From positions 682,001-746,000 of the forward strand of contig NZ_CP051684.1 in NCBI RefSeq assembly GCF_012849375.1: a stretch of 64,000 bases of DNA, written 5' to 3'. Below the pieces are notes generated by a model. It did no database searches. It had not been told where the DNA came from and saw only the letters and a program-made list of their open reading frames with translations. The position numbers and the translations under genes were made by a program. The stretch comes from Duganella dendranthematis (lineage in GTDB: Bacteria; Pseudomonadota; Gammaproteobacteria; Burkholderiales; Burkholderiaceae_D). Shown here piece after piece: positions 9,060 through 16,288 of the stretch (position 1 is the first letter of the stretch; each line of letters opens with the position of its first letter).

Positions 9060-9392
9060 ATGGCCATCGAACATAGCAACCCGATTTTCCTCGCCTCATC
9101 GCATGGCGGCCACAATCCCGAACTGATGCTGTCCGCCGTGCTGCATCTGATGTCGCACTACACCGCCGGCAGCGATGACGCCGGTGGTTGCGTCAAGCTG
9201 GCCTCGGTGATCGAGCGTCATCTGAAAGCACTAGCCGGTTTGCCGGAACTGGCGCCGGTGCTGAGCGCGACCTGCGCCCAGTTGTCGGAACAGTGGGCAA
9301 GCGAGGTGGAACGCAACATGCACGAACAGGAAAAGACCAACTTCCTGAGCCGCATCATGGCCCGCGCGCGCACTGCGCCGTCGGTCGCCTGA
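9060..9392 (+). CDS. hypothetical protein in the hemP operon
   Basis: A 110-aa product beginning MAIEHSNPIFLASSHGGHNP. I do not recognise the family. It is mostly helical in character, with no signal peptide or membrane segment, and ends with the basic helix FLSRIMARARTAP. It starts 109 nt after hemP and ends 15 nt before the DUF2325 gene, so it is probably co-transcribed with both and may be iron-regulated. Histidines cluster near the N-terminus (His5, His15, His18), and there are two cysteines further on. Confidence 0.75.
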   Translation: MAIEHSNPIFLASSHGGHNPELMLSAVLHLMSHYTAGSDDAGGCVKLASVIERHLKALAGLPELAPVLSATCAQLSEQWASEVERNMHEQEKTNFLSRIMARARTAPSVA

Positions 9393-9407
9393 GCGGAGCC
9401 GTTGACC

Positions 9408-10712
9408 ATGTGCGAGAAACACGATCCACTGGCGGCTATCATCGCCGCCGCCATGCCGCAGGTGGCCGGGCCGGTAGCCCAGCCCGGTCAGCGTCTGGCC
9501 GAGCAGAACGCCCGGCAAGTCATCAAGCCGGTCATCAACAACGTTTTCAGCGTGCTGGGCAAGGAACCGGAAGCGCAGGCTTCGCGCCGCCGCCGGCTGT
9601 GGGAACTGGGCCATGCCTGCCACTGCCCGCTGGTCGGGGTCGGCTTCCCGCTGGGCGTGCTGCGCAAGCTGGTCGACAAAGTCACCAGTGGCAAAGTGGT
9701 GGCCGACGACTACGAAGTACACGTCGGCGCGGTGACCGAATGCGCCAGCCGCAACCGCCTGTCGGAAGCGCTGCAAAAAGAGCTGGAACGTCGCTACGCG
9801 GCCGTGCTGCTGCGTTTCCGCAACGCCAAGACGACCGAACAGGTGGCCGAGCTGTGGCGCGCTGCGGTCAACAATGGCGACGTCGCCGGCGCCTTCTGGG
9901 CCGGCCTGACGCATCCGCGCTGCAATTCCGAACTGGAAGAACAGATGTGCCGCGACCTGCACATGGTGCAGCACCAGGCTGGCGCGTGCGTGCGTGCCGA
10001 CATCACCAAGTTCAACGCCACGCTGGAAGAAAACAAGCGCCTGACGCACGAGCTGGCCAAAGCCCAGCAACGCGCCAGCGCGCTGATGGCCGAGAAAACC
10101 ACCGACGCCGACAAGCACGCCTCGCAGCTGATGCAGCTGCGCGCGCAGGTGGTGGGCAAGGACAGCATGATCGACTCGATCAGGGGCGAACTGGAACAAT
10201 TGCGCGAATCGATTCCCGGCCTGGAATCGCGCGCCAAGCTGGCCGAGCGCCTAGGCCAGATGGAAGAACGCGAACGCGCCATGCGCAACCAGATCGCCGA
10301 ACTGAAACTGGAACTGGCGCGCGCCAACGACGCCTCAGTAGCCCCGGCGCCGGTGCAGGAAGCGGCCCGGCAGGTGGTCGAGCACGTCATGAAAATGCCG
10401 TTGAGTCTGCGTGAACGCGCGGTGCTGTGTGTCGGCGGTCGCAACGGTAACGTCGCCAGTTACCGCGAACTGATCGAGCGCGAAGGCGCGCAATTCAGCC
10501 ACCACGACGGCGGCCTGGAAGACAACGCCAACCGCCTGGAAGCGAGCCTGGCGGCGGCCGACCTGGTGATTTGTCAGACCGGCTGCATCAGCCACAGCGC
10601 GTACTGGCGGGTCAAAGACTACTGCAAGCGCAACGGCAAGCGTTGCGTCTTCATCGACAACCCCTCCATCTCCAGCCTGGCCCGCGGCCTGGAACAAGCC
10701 GGCGCCGATTAG
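9408..10712 (+). CDS. DUF2325 domain-containing protein
   Basis: A 434-aa cytosolic protein. The C-terminal 100 residues form the DUF2325 domain: VLCVGGRNGNVASYRELIER, HHDGGLEDN, LVICQTGCISHSAYWRVKDY. The domain's biochemical role is unknown. The middle (about 190-310) is a long charged helix, likely coiled coil. Near the N-terminus is a Cys/His cluster, LGHACHCPLVG (His69, Cys71, His72, Cys73), plus Cys2, which could bind metal or heme. I chose ATG at 9408 because GGAG lies 9 nt before it; a TTG at 9402 is possible. Its stop overlaps the converging reductase stop by 4 nt. Confidence 0.85.
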   Translation: MCEKHDPLAAIIAAAMPQVAGPVAQPGQRLAEQNARQVIKPVINNVFSVLGKEPEAQASRRRRLWELGHACHCPLVGVGFPLGVLRKLVDKVTSGKVVADDYEVHVGAVTECASRNRLSEALQKELERRYAAVLLRFRNAKTTEQVAELWRAAVNNGDVAGAFWAGLTHPRCNSELEEQMCRDLHMVQHQAGACVRADITKFNATLEENKRLTHELAKAQQRASALMAEKTTDADKHASQLMQLRAQVVGKDSMIDSIRGELEQLRESIPGLESRAKLAERLGQMEERERAMRNQIAELKLELARANDASVAPAPVQEAARQVVEHVMKMPLSLRERAVLCVGGRNGNVASYRELIEREGAQFSHHDGGLEDNANRLEASLAAADLVICQTGCISHSAYWRVKDYCKRNGKRCVFIDNPSISSLARGLEQAGAD

Positions 10713-12073
10713 TAGACGTCGCGGCGGTAGCGGCCGGCGACGGCGAGTGCGTCCAGGCCGTCGCGGCCTAGCGCGGCTTCCAGTGCGGCGTCGACGCCGG
10801 CCGCCATGCCTTCCAGGCTGCCGCAGATGTAGATGGCGGCGCCTTCGGCGATCCATTCTCGCACCGCTTCCGCCTGCTCGGCCAAACGGTCTTGCACGTA
10901 GCGCCGCTCGGTCTGGTCGCGAGAAAACACCATATCCAGTTTTTCCAGCATGCCGTCGCGCTGCCAGCCGTCCAGTTCAGCGCGGTAGTGGTAGTCGTAG
11001 GCGGCGTTGCGTTCGCCGAACAGCAACCAGTTGCGTCCCTGCCCTGCCAGCACACGCGCTTTCAGGTGGCCGCGCAGGCCGGCGATGCCACTGCCGTTGC
11101 CGATCAAGATCAGCGGCCGTTCGACGTTGCCTTCAAGGCGGAAACGGCGATGCTGGCGCAGCCGCAATTGCACGGTCTCGCCCAGCGACGCCTGCTGCGT
11201 CAGCCAGCCGGAGGCCACGCCGTGGCTGCCGTCATCATGCGTATGCAGACGCACCAGCAAATGGACGCGGCCATCGGCCGGAATCGAGGCGATTGAATAT
11301 TCCCGCGCGCGCGACGGATCGGCCGGCGCGGCCACCTGCACCAGGTCGCCCGACTGCCAGGCCGGCAGCGCGCCGTTCAGCGGTTCCAGTTCCAAGTGAT
11401 ACACCGGCGCGCCGGCGCTGCCGGCATTCAGTTGCACCCGCTCGCTCAGACGCCATGCGTCAAACGCCGGCGCGCTCCAGTCAGGCGCATCGCTGGTGCC
11501 TGCCAGGTGGCTCAATTGCTGCCGCCATTGCCCGATCGCCTGTTCCGAACTGCGGTTCACTTCCACGCGTGGGAACAGGCTTTGCGCGCCCTGCGCCTGC
11601 AGCCATTGATCCAGCGCGCGGCCGAAACCGCAGAACTGCGCATAAGCACTGTCGCCCAGCGCCAGCACCGCGTAATGCAGTTTCGGCAGCGGCAGCGAGG
11701 TGGTCATCAGGCGGCCTGCAAAGCCGGCCGCCGCATCCGGCGCGTCGCCCTCGCCATAGGTGCTGACCAGGAACAGGATGCGCTCGGCTTCCTGCAAATC
11801 CTGCGCCTCCAGCTCGGACAATTCGCACAGCCGTGCCGGAATACCGGCCAGCTTCAGCGTGGCGGCGGTTTGCTGCGCCAGTTCATCGGCATTGCCGGTC
11901 TGGCTGGCGTAGGTGACGATCCAGCCGGGCGAGGCCGCTGCTTCCGCCTTGGCGCGCGCGGCGGCCTGACGCTTGCGGCGCGTGCGCAGGTACGGCGCCA
12001 GACACACCAGCGCGTACCCCACGCTCATGCCTGCCACCATCATCAATCGGGAAGGGTCGTTGGTCCAAATCAT
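10709..12073 (-). CDS. membrane-anchored flavodoxin/NADPH-flavin reductase (CysJ/CPR-like)
   Basis: A 454-aa diflavin reductase. Residues 9-28 form one membrane helix followed by a strongly basic stretch (RTRRKRQ), placing the rest in the cytosol. A flavodoxin domain (about 50-190) has TYASQTGNADELAQQ and STYGEGDAPD. The FAD/NADP reductase part has REYSIASIP, IGNGSGIAGLRGHLKAR and the C-terminal ending YRRDVY seen in CysJ-type enzymes. It should pass electrons from NADPH through FAD and FMN towards the membrane. Its start overlaps the apbE stop by one base. It is the last gene of the Fur-controlled operon with PepSY, DUF2271, DUF4198 and ApbE, and a ferric or ferrisiderophore reductase role is inferred. 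Confidence 0.9.
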   Translation of the reverse strand: MIWTNDPSRLMMVAGMSVGYALVCLAPYLRTRRKRQAAARAKAEAAASPGWIVTYASQTGNADELAQQTAATLKLAGIPARLCELSELEAQDLQEAERILFLVSTYGEGDAPDAAAGFAGRLMTTSLPLPKLHYAVLALGDSAYAQFCGFGRALDQWLQAQGAQSLFPRVEVNRSSEQAIGQWRQQLSHLAGTSDAPDWSAPAFDAWRLSERVQLNAGSAGAPVYHLELEPLNGALPAWQSGDLVQVAAPADPSRAREYSIASIPADGRVHLLVRLHTHDDGSHGVASGWLTQQASLGETVQLRLRQHRRFRLEGNVERPLILIGNGSGIAGLRGHLKARVLAGQGRNWLLFGERNAAYDYHYRAELDGWQRDGMLEKLDMVFSRDQTERRYVQDRLAEQAEAVREWIAEGAAIYICGSLEGMAAGVDAALEAALGRDGLDALAVAGRYRRDVY

Positions 12074-13098
12074 TATTCGTCTAACATGCTGCGTAAATGG
12101 GTACTCAGGTATTCGGCGAAACTGCCGTCCGGCTGACGCACGACAAAGCGCGCCGCCAGTCCTTGCAGCTCAGCCAGATGCAGGCCGTCGCGCCAGCCCA
12201 GCACGGTCAGCGCGGTCGACCAGGCGTCGGCTGCCATGCACTGCGCGTGCACTACCGTGACCGAGGCCAGGTCGTTGGCGATCGGCATGCCGCTGCGCGG
12301 ATCGACGGTGTGGGAATAGCGCTTGCCGTCCAGCTCGAAATAGCGGCGATAGTCGCCAGAGGTGGCGACCGCCAGCCCATGCAAGGCCAGCACCAGTTCG
12401 TCCGGCGCGGTTGCGCCCGGGGCGATGTCGGTGACTTGCTCCAGCATGACCCACCAAGGCTGGCCGTCCGGCTTGACGCCGGCGCCGCGCAACTCGCCGC
12501 CCACCTCGACCAGGTGGTGCGCAAAGCCCTGGGTTTTCAGGTAATAAGACAGCCGGTCGACGCTGTAGCCCTTGGCCACGGCCGACAGATCCAGCTGCAC
12601 GCCGCCCGGCTGCAAGGCCTTGCGGCCATCGCGCTGCAGGCGCACCGGCCGCGCCGCCAGCTGGCTGCGGGCGATGCTGATTTCATCGTTGGAAGGCGGT
12701 ACAAAATCCGGCTGGTCGTAGCGCCCCCACGGGCCGAAGCCCCACAGGTTGACAAGCGTACCGGCGGTCGGATCGTAAGCGCCGCCGGAAGCGCGCGCTA
12801 CATCCATCGCAAAAGCCAGCACATCAAAAAATGCCGGCGGCAACACGTGCCAGCTATCGGCGGGCGCGCGGTTGAAGCGGCCCAGGTCGGAATCGGTTTC
12901 CCAGTGGCTCATTTCAGCCACGATGGCGTCGAGCTGCTGTTGCAGCCCGTCCTGCAAATGCGTGCAGACGGCATCCGGCGCGGCCACCAGCCGCACCGAC
13001 CAGCTGGTACCCATGCTGCGGCCAGCGTAGTCGTGGATCACGCCGCCTGCTGGCGCCGGGTCGTCGGAAATATCGTGTGGCAGAAGAACCCGGCGCAT
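12073..13098 (-). CDS. apbE: FAD:protein FMN transferase ApbE
   Basis: Transfers FMN from FAD to a Ser/Thr of a target protein. The 341-aa product has the family motifs RSMGTSWSV, GGAYDPTAGTLVNLWGFGP, LDLSAVAKGYSVDRL, VEVGGELRGAG, HTVDPRSGMPI and MAADAWSTAL. No signal peptide, Tat motif or lipobox is visible at the N-terminus, whereas many ApbE proteins are exported lipoproteins. No earlier in-frame start was found. The likely target is the DUF2271 protein two genes upstream, which has a flavinylation motif. It follows the DUF4198 gene by 7 nt and overlaps the reductase start. Confidence 0.95.
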   Translation of the reverse strand: MRRVLLPHDISDDPAPAGGVIHDYAGRSMGTSWSVRLVAAPDAVCTHLQDGLQQQLDAIVAEMSHWETDSDLGRFNRAPADSWHVLPPAFFDVLAFAMDVARASGGAYDPTAGTLVNLWGFGPWGRYDQPDFVPPSNDEISIARSQLAARPVRLQRDGRKALQPGGVQLDLSAVAKGYSVDRLSYYLKTQGFAHHLVEVGGELRGAGVKPDGQPWWVMLEQVTDIAPGATAPDELVLALHGLAVATSGDYRRYFELDGKRYSHTVDPRSGMPIANDLASVTVVHAQCMAADAWSTALTVLGWRDGLHLAELQGLAARFVVRQPDGSFAEYLSTHLRSMLDE

Positions 13099-13105
13099 GC
13101 CTGCC

Positions 13106-13942
13106 TTATTCCGGCAGGATCTCGACCACGGCCGAGTAGCTGACGCGGCGTGGCGCCATCTGCGGCGGCTGGCCTTCGACGCGCTTGATTTCAGGCCAGC
13201 TGCTGCTGATCATGTACTGGCCGGCGGCCGGCAGCGTCAGCGTCAGTTCGCCCTTGTCGTTGGTGGTCTGACGGATTTCGCCCAGCGTGCCACGGAACTT
13301 GACGCCGCCCTGGAACAGGCTCACGCCCTGGTTGGCGGCCGGTTTGCCGTCCACCAGGAAACGCCAGGTCACCTTGTCACCCGCGTGCAGCTCGGTTGGA
13401 TTGGTGACTGGCACCATTTCCAGGCCTTTGCCGGTCGGCTTGAACACATTCATGTCCGGCTTGCCGGTGGAGACAAAAGTTTCCAGACGGGTTTCCTGAC
13501 GCGAGATTTTCACCTCGGTGGCATCGGCCGGCACTTCTTTCGACAGCGTTTCCTCGGTAGCACGGAAGCGCTTCATATTGCCTTCCTTGTCCTTGTAGCT
13601 GCCCATCACGGCGGCGTTGACCAGCGCGACTTTGTAGGTGCCCGGCTTCGGCAGGTTCAGGTCGAACGTACTGCGCAGCTTGCCGTTGTTGACGTTCTGC
13701 GGCTGCAAGGCGCTGCCGTCCGGCGCGGTGATGCTCAAGCCGTCCAGCTTCAGCGAGAAATCGATGGTGAACAGATTCTCGGCCACGGCGGCGTCAAACG
13801 TCACCCAGGCCGAACCGTCACGCGCCGGTTCCACTTCCGTGGTCGAGGCCAGGATGTACGGCTTGTGCGCCTGCGCATTCAGCGAGACAACGGACAGGCC
13901 AGCCAGCGCCAGTGCGATCAACGACTTATTCATTTTCGACAT
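13106..13942 (-). CDS. DUF4198 family periplasmic protein
   Basis: A 278-aa protein with a Sec signal (MSKMNKSLIALALAGLSVVS, cleavage likely after NAQA) followed by AHKPYILASTT, the His-containing start of mature DUF4198 proteins. The rest is predicted beta-rich: GTYKVALVNA, GDKVTWRFLVDGKPAANQ and GQYMISSSWPE suggest two immunoglobulin-like domains. The family is found with nickel, cobalt and iron transport genes; its exact role is unknown. I chose the start at 13942 because GGACGGGG lies just before it; an ATG at 13954 would begin 2 nt after the DUF2271 stop. Confidence 0.88.
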   Translation of the reverse strand: MSKMNKSLIALALAGLSVVSLNAQAHKPYILASTTEVEPARDGSAWVTFDAAVAENLFTIDFSLKLDGLSITAPDGSALQPQNVNNGKLRSTFDLNLPKPGTYKVALVNAAVMGSYKDKEGNMKRFRATEETLSKEVPADATEVKISRQETRLETFVSTGKPDMNVFKPTGKGLEMVPVTNPTELHAGDKVTWRFLVDGKPAANQGVSLFQGGVKFRGTLGEIRQTTNDKGELTLTLPAAGQYMISSSWPEIKRVEGQPPQMAPRRVSYSAVVEILPE

Positions 13943-13956
13943 ATCCCCGTCCATTC

Positions 13957-14466
13957 TTATGGTTTGACTTGCACAACGACCGCGCCGAGTTCTTCCTTGC
14001 CCTGGCCGTTCACGTTCTGTGCCGACTTCGGCGGCCATTGCAGCGGCACCTTGACCACTTCGCGGCCACCGGCTTCGCGCGCCGCTTCGACCATCACGGT
14101 GTACTGGCCGGCCGGCAGCTTGTCCAGCGCGCCTTTCGGTGCATTCAGCGTGAACTCGCCTGGCGCCTTGGTCGCACCCGACACGCCATCCAGCGGCATC
14201 GTCAGTTCACGGCCGGTCTTGCGCCACCACGTGCGCATGTCCTTCAGCCACTTGGTGCCGGCGTTGTCCTTTTTCTTGGTGTCGTACAGCACGGCCAGGT
14301 TGGCCACCACCTGCTGGTCGGCGTTTTCCACCCACGCAGCGATGTAAGGGCGATGGTATTCCGCCACATTCAACTGCGGCACGTCGAGTTTGAGGGCCAG
14401 ATCGGCGGCCATGGCCGAAGCACTGGCGAGTGGCAGACTAAGCGCGATGGAGTAGCGTAATTTCAT
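13957..14466 (-). CDS. DUF2271 family periplasmic protein with flavinylation motif
   Basis: A 169-aa protein with a Sec signal (MKLRYSIALSLPLASASAMA). The mature part contains WVENADQQVVANLAVLY, WLKDMRTWWRKTGREL and then DGVSGAT at residues 93-99. This fits the Dxx(S/T)GA(T/S) motif modified by ApbE, with Thr99 as the predicted FMN site. DUF2271 proteins are known as targets of flavin transfer in operons with apbE and PepSY genes. It probably carries FMN in the periplasm and accepts electrons coming through the membrane. It starts 17 nt after the PepSY stop. Confidence 0.92.
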   Translation of the reverse strand: MKLRYSIALSLPLASASAMAADLALKLDVPQLNVAEYHRPYIAAWVENADQQVVANLAVLYDTKKKDNAGTKWLKDMRTWWRKTGRELTMPLDGVSGATKAPGEFTLNAPKGALDKLPAGQYTVMVEAAREAGGREVVKVPLQWPPKSAQNVNGQGKEELGAVVVQVKP

Positions 14467-14483
14467 GGAAGTCCTGTGTGGGA

Positions 14484-15131
14484 TTAATGGATAAACAGCA
14501 GTGCAATTACGATGGGAATCAGCACGCCCAGGCCCACCATCGGCCAGGTGAACGGCCGATTCGCCGCATGGAACTTCAAAATCAATAAACCGGTGATGCA
14601 GAACACCAGGCACAGCACGGCGAAGATGTCGATGAACCAGTTCCACGCCGGACCGGTGTTGCGGCCCTTGTGGACGTCGTTCAGCCACGAGATCCAGCCG
14701 CGGTCGGTATTTTCGAATTCGGCCGCGCCGTCTTCCAGGCCGATGCGCACCCAGGCGTCGCCGCCGGCCTTGGGCATCGGCAGATAGACTTCGTCGCTGG
14801 CCCACTCGGCATTGCGGCCGCCCGGCTGCACCTTGAATGTGTCCTTCAGCCATTGCTCAACCGGCGCCGGCAGCGGCTCCTTGGCGCCGTCGTGCTGCTC
14901 GGCATAGCTGCGCAGCTGGGTCGTCAGCGGCGCCGGCAACTGCGCCTGCTGGCGGGTGATGACCGGCTTGGCCTCGATCTGCGACGCGTGGTTCAGCGTG
15001 ATGCCGGTGACCGAAAACAGGAACATGCAGAGCAGACACATGGCCGAACTGATCCAATGCCACTGGTGCAACTGCTTCAGCCAGACGGCGCGGCTGGCAT
15101 TGCGGGCGGAACTGGCGCCTTGTACGCTCAC
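14484..15131 (-). CDS. PepSY-associated TM domain protein
   Basis: A 215-aa membrane protein. After a short cytosolic segment (LKQLHQWHWISS) comes a first helix (about 20-42), then a periplasmic PepSY-like part containing DTFKVQPGG, WVRIGLEDG and WLNDVHKGRNTG. Two more helices follow (about 158-178 and 188-213). PepSY membrane proteins take part in electron transfer to ferric siderophores. I chose GTG at 15131: GAGGGA lies just before it, and the upstream ATG at 15155 falls ahead of the predicted transcription start (-10 at 15158-15163). It is the first gene of the Fur-controlled operon. Confidence 0.9.
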   Translation of the reverse strand: MSVQGASSARNASRAVWLKQLHQWHWISSAMCLLCMFLFSVTGITLNHASQIEAKPVITRQQAQLPAPLTTQLRSYAEQHDGAKEPLPAPVEQWLKDTFKVQPGGRNAEWASDEVYLPMPKAGGDAWVRIGLEDGAAEFENTDRGWISWLNDVHKGRNTGPAWNWFIDIFAVLCLVFCITGLLILKFHAANRPFTWPMVGLGVLIPIVIALLFIH

Positions 15132-15155
15132 GGGAATTCCCTCGACGAAAAACAT

Positions 15156-15176
15156 AAATGATAATGATTATCATTT
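15156..15176 (-). promoter_or_regulatory. Fur box (perfect 10+1+10 palindrome)
   Basis: A 21-base perfect inverted repeat around a central G at 15166. Each arm is AAATGATAAT, built from the Fur hexamer GATAAT. It covers the -10 of the promoter at 15158-15186, so ferric uptake regulator bound with iron should block transcription of the PepSY-DUF2271-DUF4198-apbE-reductase operon. Confidence 0.93.
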
Positions 15177-15186
15177 GATGGGTCAA
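15158..15186 (-). promoter_or_regulatory. sigma-70 promoter of the PepSY-apbE-reductase operon
   Basis: On the minus strand, -35 TTGACC (15186-15181) and -10 TATCAT (15163-15158) are spaced by exactly 17 nt. Transcription would start near 15151. This leaves a 20-nt leader with GAGGGA before the GTG at 15131 and excludes the ATG at 15155. The Fur palindrome overlaps the -10 and spacer. Confidence 0.8.
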
Positions 15187-15282
15187 GCCGATTGTGTATC
15201 TGCTATGTAAAGTTGCGCACATTGTGTGGGCGGCAAGCGGGTTAAGGTGAACGCAACGACATCTTTATCATGGAGGCGCATC

Positions 15283-15780
15283 ATGCCGCTCTATTCGCAG
15301 GAACAAATCAACACCATCGCCGCCAAGATCAAGCATGTGAAGTTCGGCATGTTCACCACGGTGGATGGCGATAACGTGCTGAGCAGCCGTCCGCTGACCA
15401 CGCAGCAGATGGATAACGAGGGCAATATGTGGTTCTTCACCTCGGACGAGGCGGCATTCACGCACGATCTGGCGCAGCATCCGGAGGTGAATGTGAGTTT
15501 TTCCAATCCGGACGAGCAGTTATACCTGTCGGTGACCGGGCAGGCGTATTTGCTGAAGGACCGGGCCAAGGCGCGGGAATTGTGGAGTCCGCTGGTGCGG
15601 GCATGGTTCCCCGGTGGTCTGGATGACCCGCATCTGGCCATGATACGGGTCCGCATCCAGACCGCCGAGTACTGGGACGCCAGCGCCAGCAAGATGAAGC
15701 AGCTGGTGCAGCTAGCCAAAGCGGCCGTCACCGGCCGCACGGCGGTGGATATGGGCAAGCATTACACGATCTGTTTGTAA
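15283..15780 (+). CDS. pyridoxamine 5'-phosphate oxidase-related (general stress, FMN-binding split barrel) protein
   Basis: A 165-aa protein of the general stress protein 26 type: ADGDN-like strand FGMFTTVDGDNVLSSRPLTT, then MWFFTSDEAAFTHDL and VNVSFSNPDEQLYLSVTGQA, all typical of the flavin-binding split barrel. Members bind FMN, FAD or F420, but the physiological reaction is usually unknown. GGAGG lies 6 nt before the ATG at 15283. It is divergent from the Fur-controlled operon, 107 nt from the Fur box, and followed by a strong palindrome (15793-15818). Confidence 0.88.
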   Translation: MPLYSQEQINTIAAKIKHVKFGMFTTVDGDNVLSSRPLTTQQMDNEGNMWFFTSDEAAFTHDLAQHPEVNVSFSNPDEQLYLSVTGQAYLLKDRAKARELWSPLVRAWFPGGLDDPHLAMIRVRIQTAEYWDASASKMKQLVQLAKAAVTGRTAVDMGKHYTICL

Positions 15781-15792
15781 CCCAACACCAAG

Positions 15793-15818
15793 GGGTCTGA
15801 CCCCGCGGGGTCAGACCC
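15793..15818. repeat. perfect 26-base palindrome, possible dispersed repeat or terminator
   Basis: GGGTCTGACCCCG followed by its exact reverse complement. It lies 13 nt after a stop codon, between a plus-strand gene and a converging minus-strand gene, so it could stop transcription from both sides, though no T run follows. I recall similar GGGGTCTGACCCC palindromes as frequent in Oxalobacteraceae genomes, but only this copy is in the window. Confidence 0.7.
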
Positions 15819-15848
15819 TGGCATCGCGGTGTAAGGGGGGCAAGCGCG

Positions 15849-16175
15849 CTATTTCGATCGGCTGCCGCCCCGCCCGCCCTTGCTGTTATCCTGCTCCATA
15901 TTCTCGCCTTCGTCCTCCTCCTCCTCCTCCTCGGGCTTGGCGCTACCCTTGTTGCCCGGGTTGGCGCTCTGCTTGCTGCGTCCCGGATCGTTCTTGTGAC
16001 TCATCGCGCCGGCCTTGCGCGCCTCCTCCGATGTGAACTCATGCGCCGTGCCTTTTTCATGCGCGGCGCGACCGCCTTCCGCAGCGATTTCGCGCTGCTG
16101 TTCCGGGTCCATGGAAGCGAACCCGCGTTTGCTGGTGTTGTCGCTTTGCTTGTTACCTTTGTCATTGGTTGCCAT
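15849..16175 (-). CDS. KGG-repeat stress-induced protein (con-10/GsiB type)
   Basis: A 108-aa, very hydrophilic, probably disordered protein. It contains KRGFASMDPEQQREIAAEGG, RAAHEKGTAHEFTSEEARKAG and GAMSHKN, the repeated Gly-rich KGG-type motif of stress-induced bacterial proteins. A run of six Glu and a Gly/Ser/Arg tail follow. AGGAGAT lies 6 nt before the ATG at 16175, which I prefer over the ATG at 16181. Role: general stress or desiccation tolerance, by family. Confidence 0.88.
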   Translation of the reverse strand: MATNDKGNKQSDNTSKRGFASMDPEQQREIAAEGGRAAHEKGTAHEFTSEEARKAGAMSHKNDPGRSKQSANPGNKGSAKPEEEEEEDEGENMEQDNSKGGRGGSRSK

Positions 16176-16288
16176 GATCATCTCCTGAGATAAAACTCCT
16201 GCGTGCAGCACAGGAGCAGTCATCCTAGTTCACGTCCAATGCACCCAACGTAGGACGCCGGCAATAGCCGATGTAGGAGCGTTCCGCA

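Noticed and set aside
9402..9407. TTG at 9402 as the start of the DUF2325 gene
   Set aside because: The ATG at 9408 has a GGAG at a normal 9-nt distance, while the TTG would be only 3 nt away.
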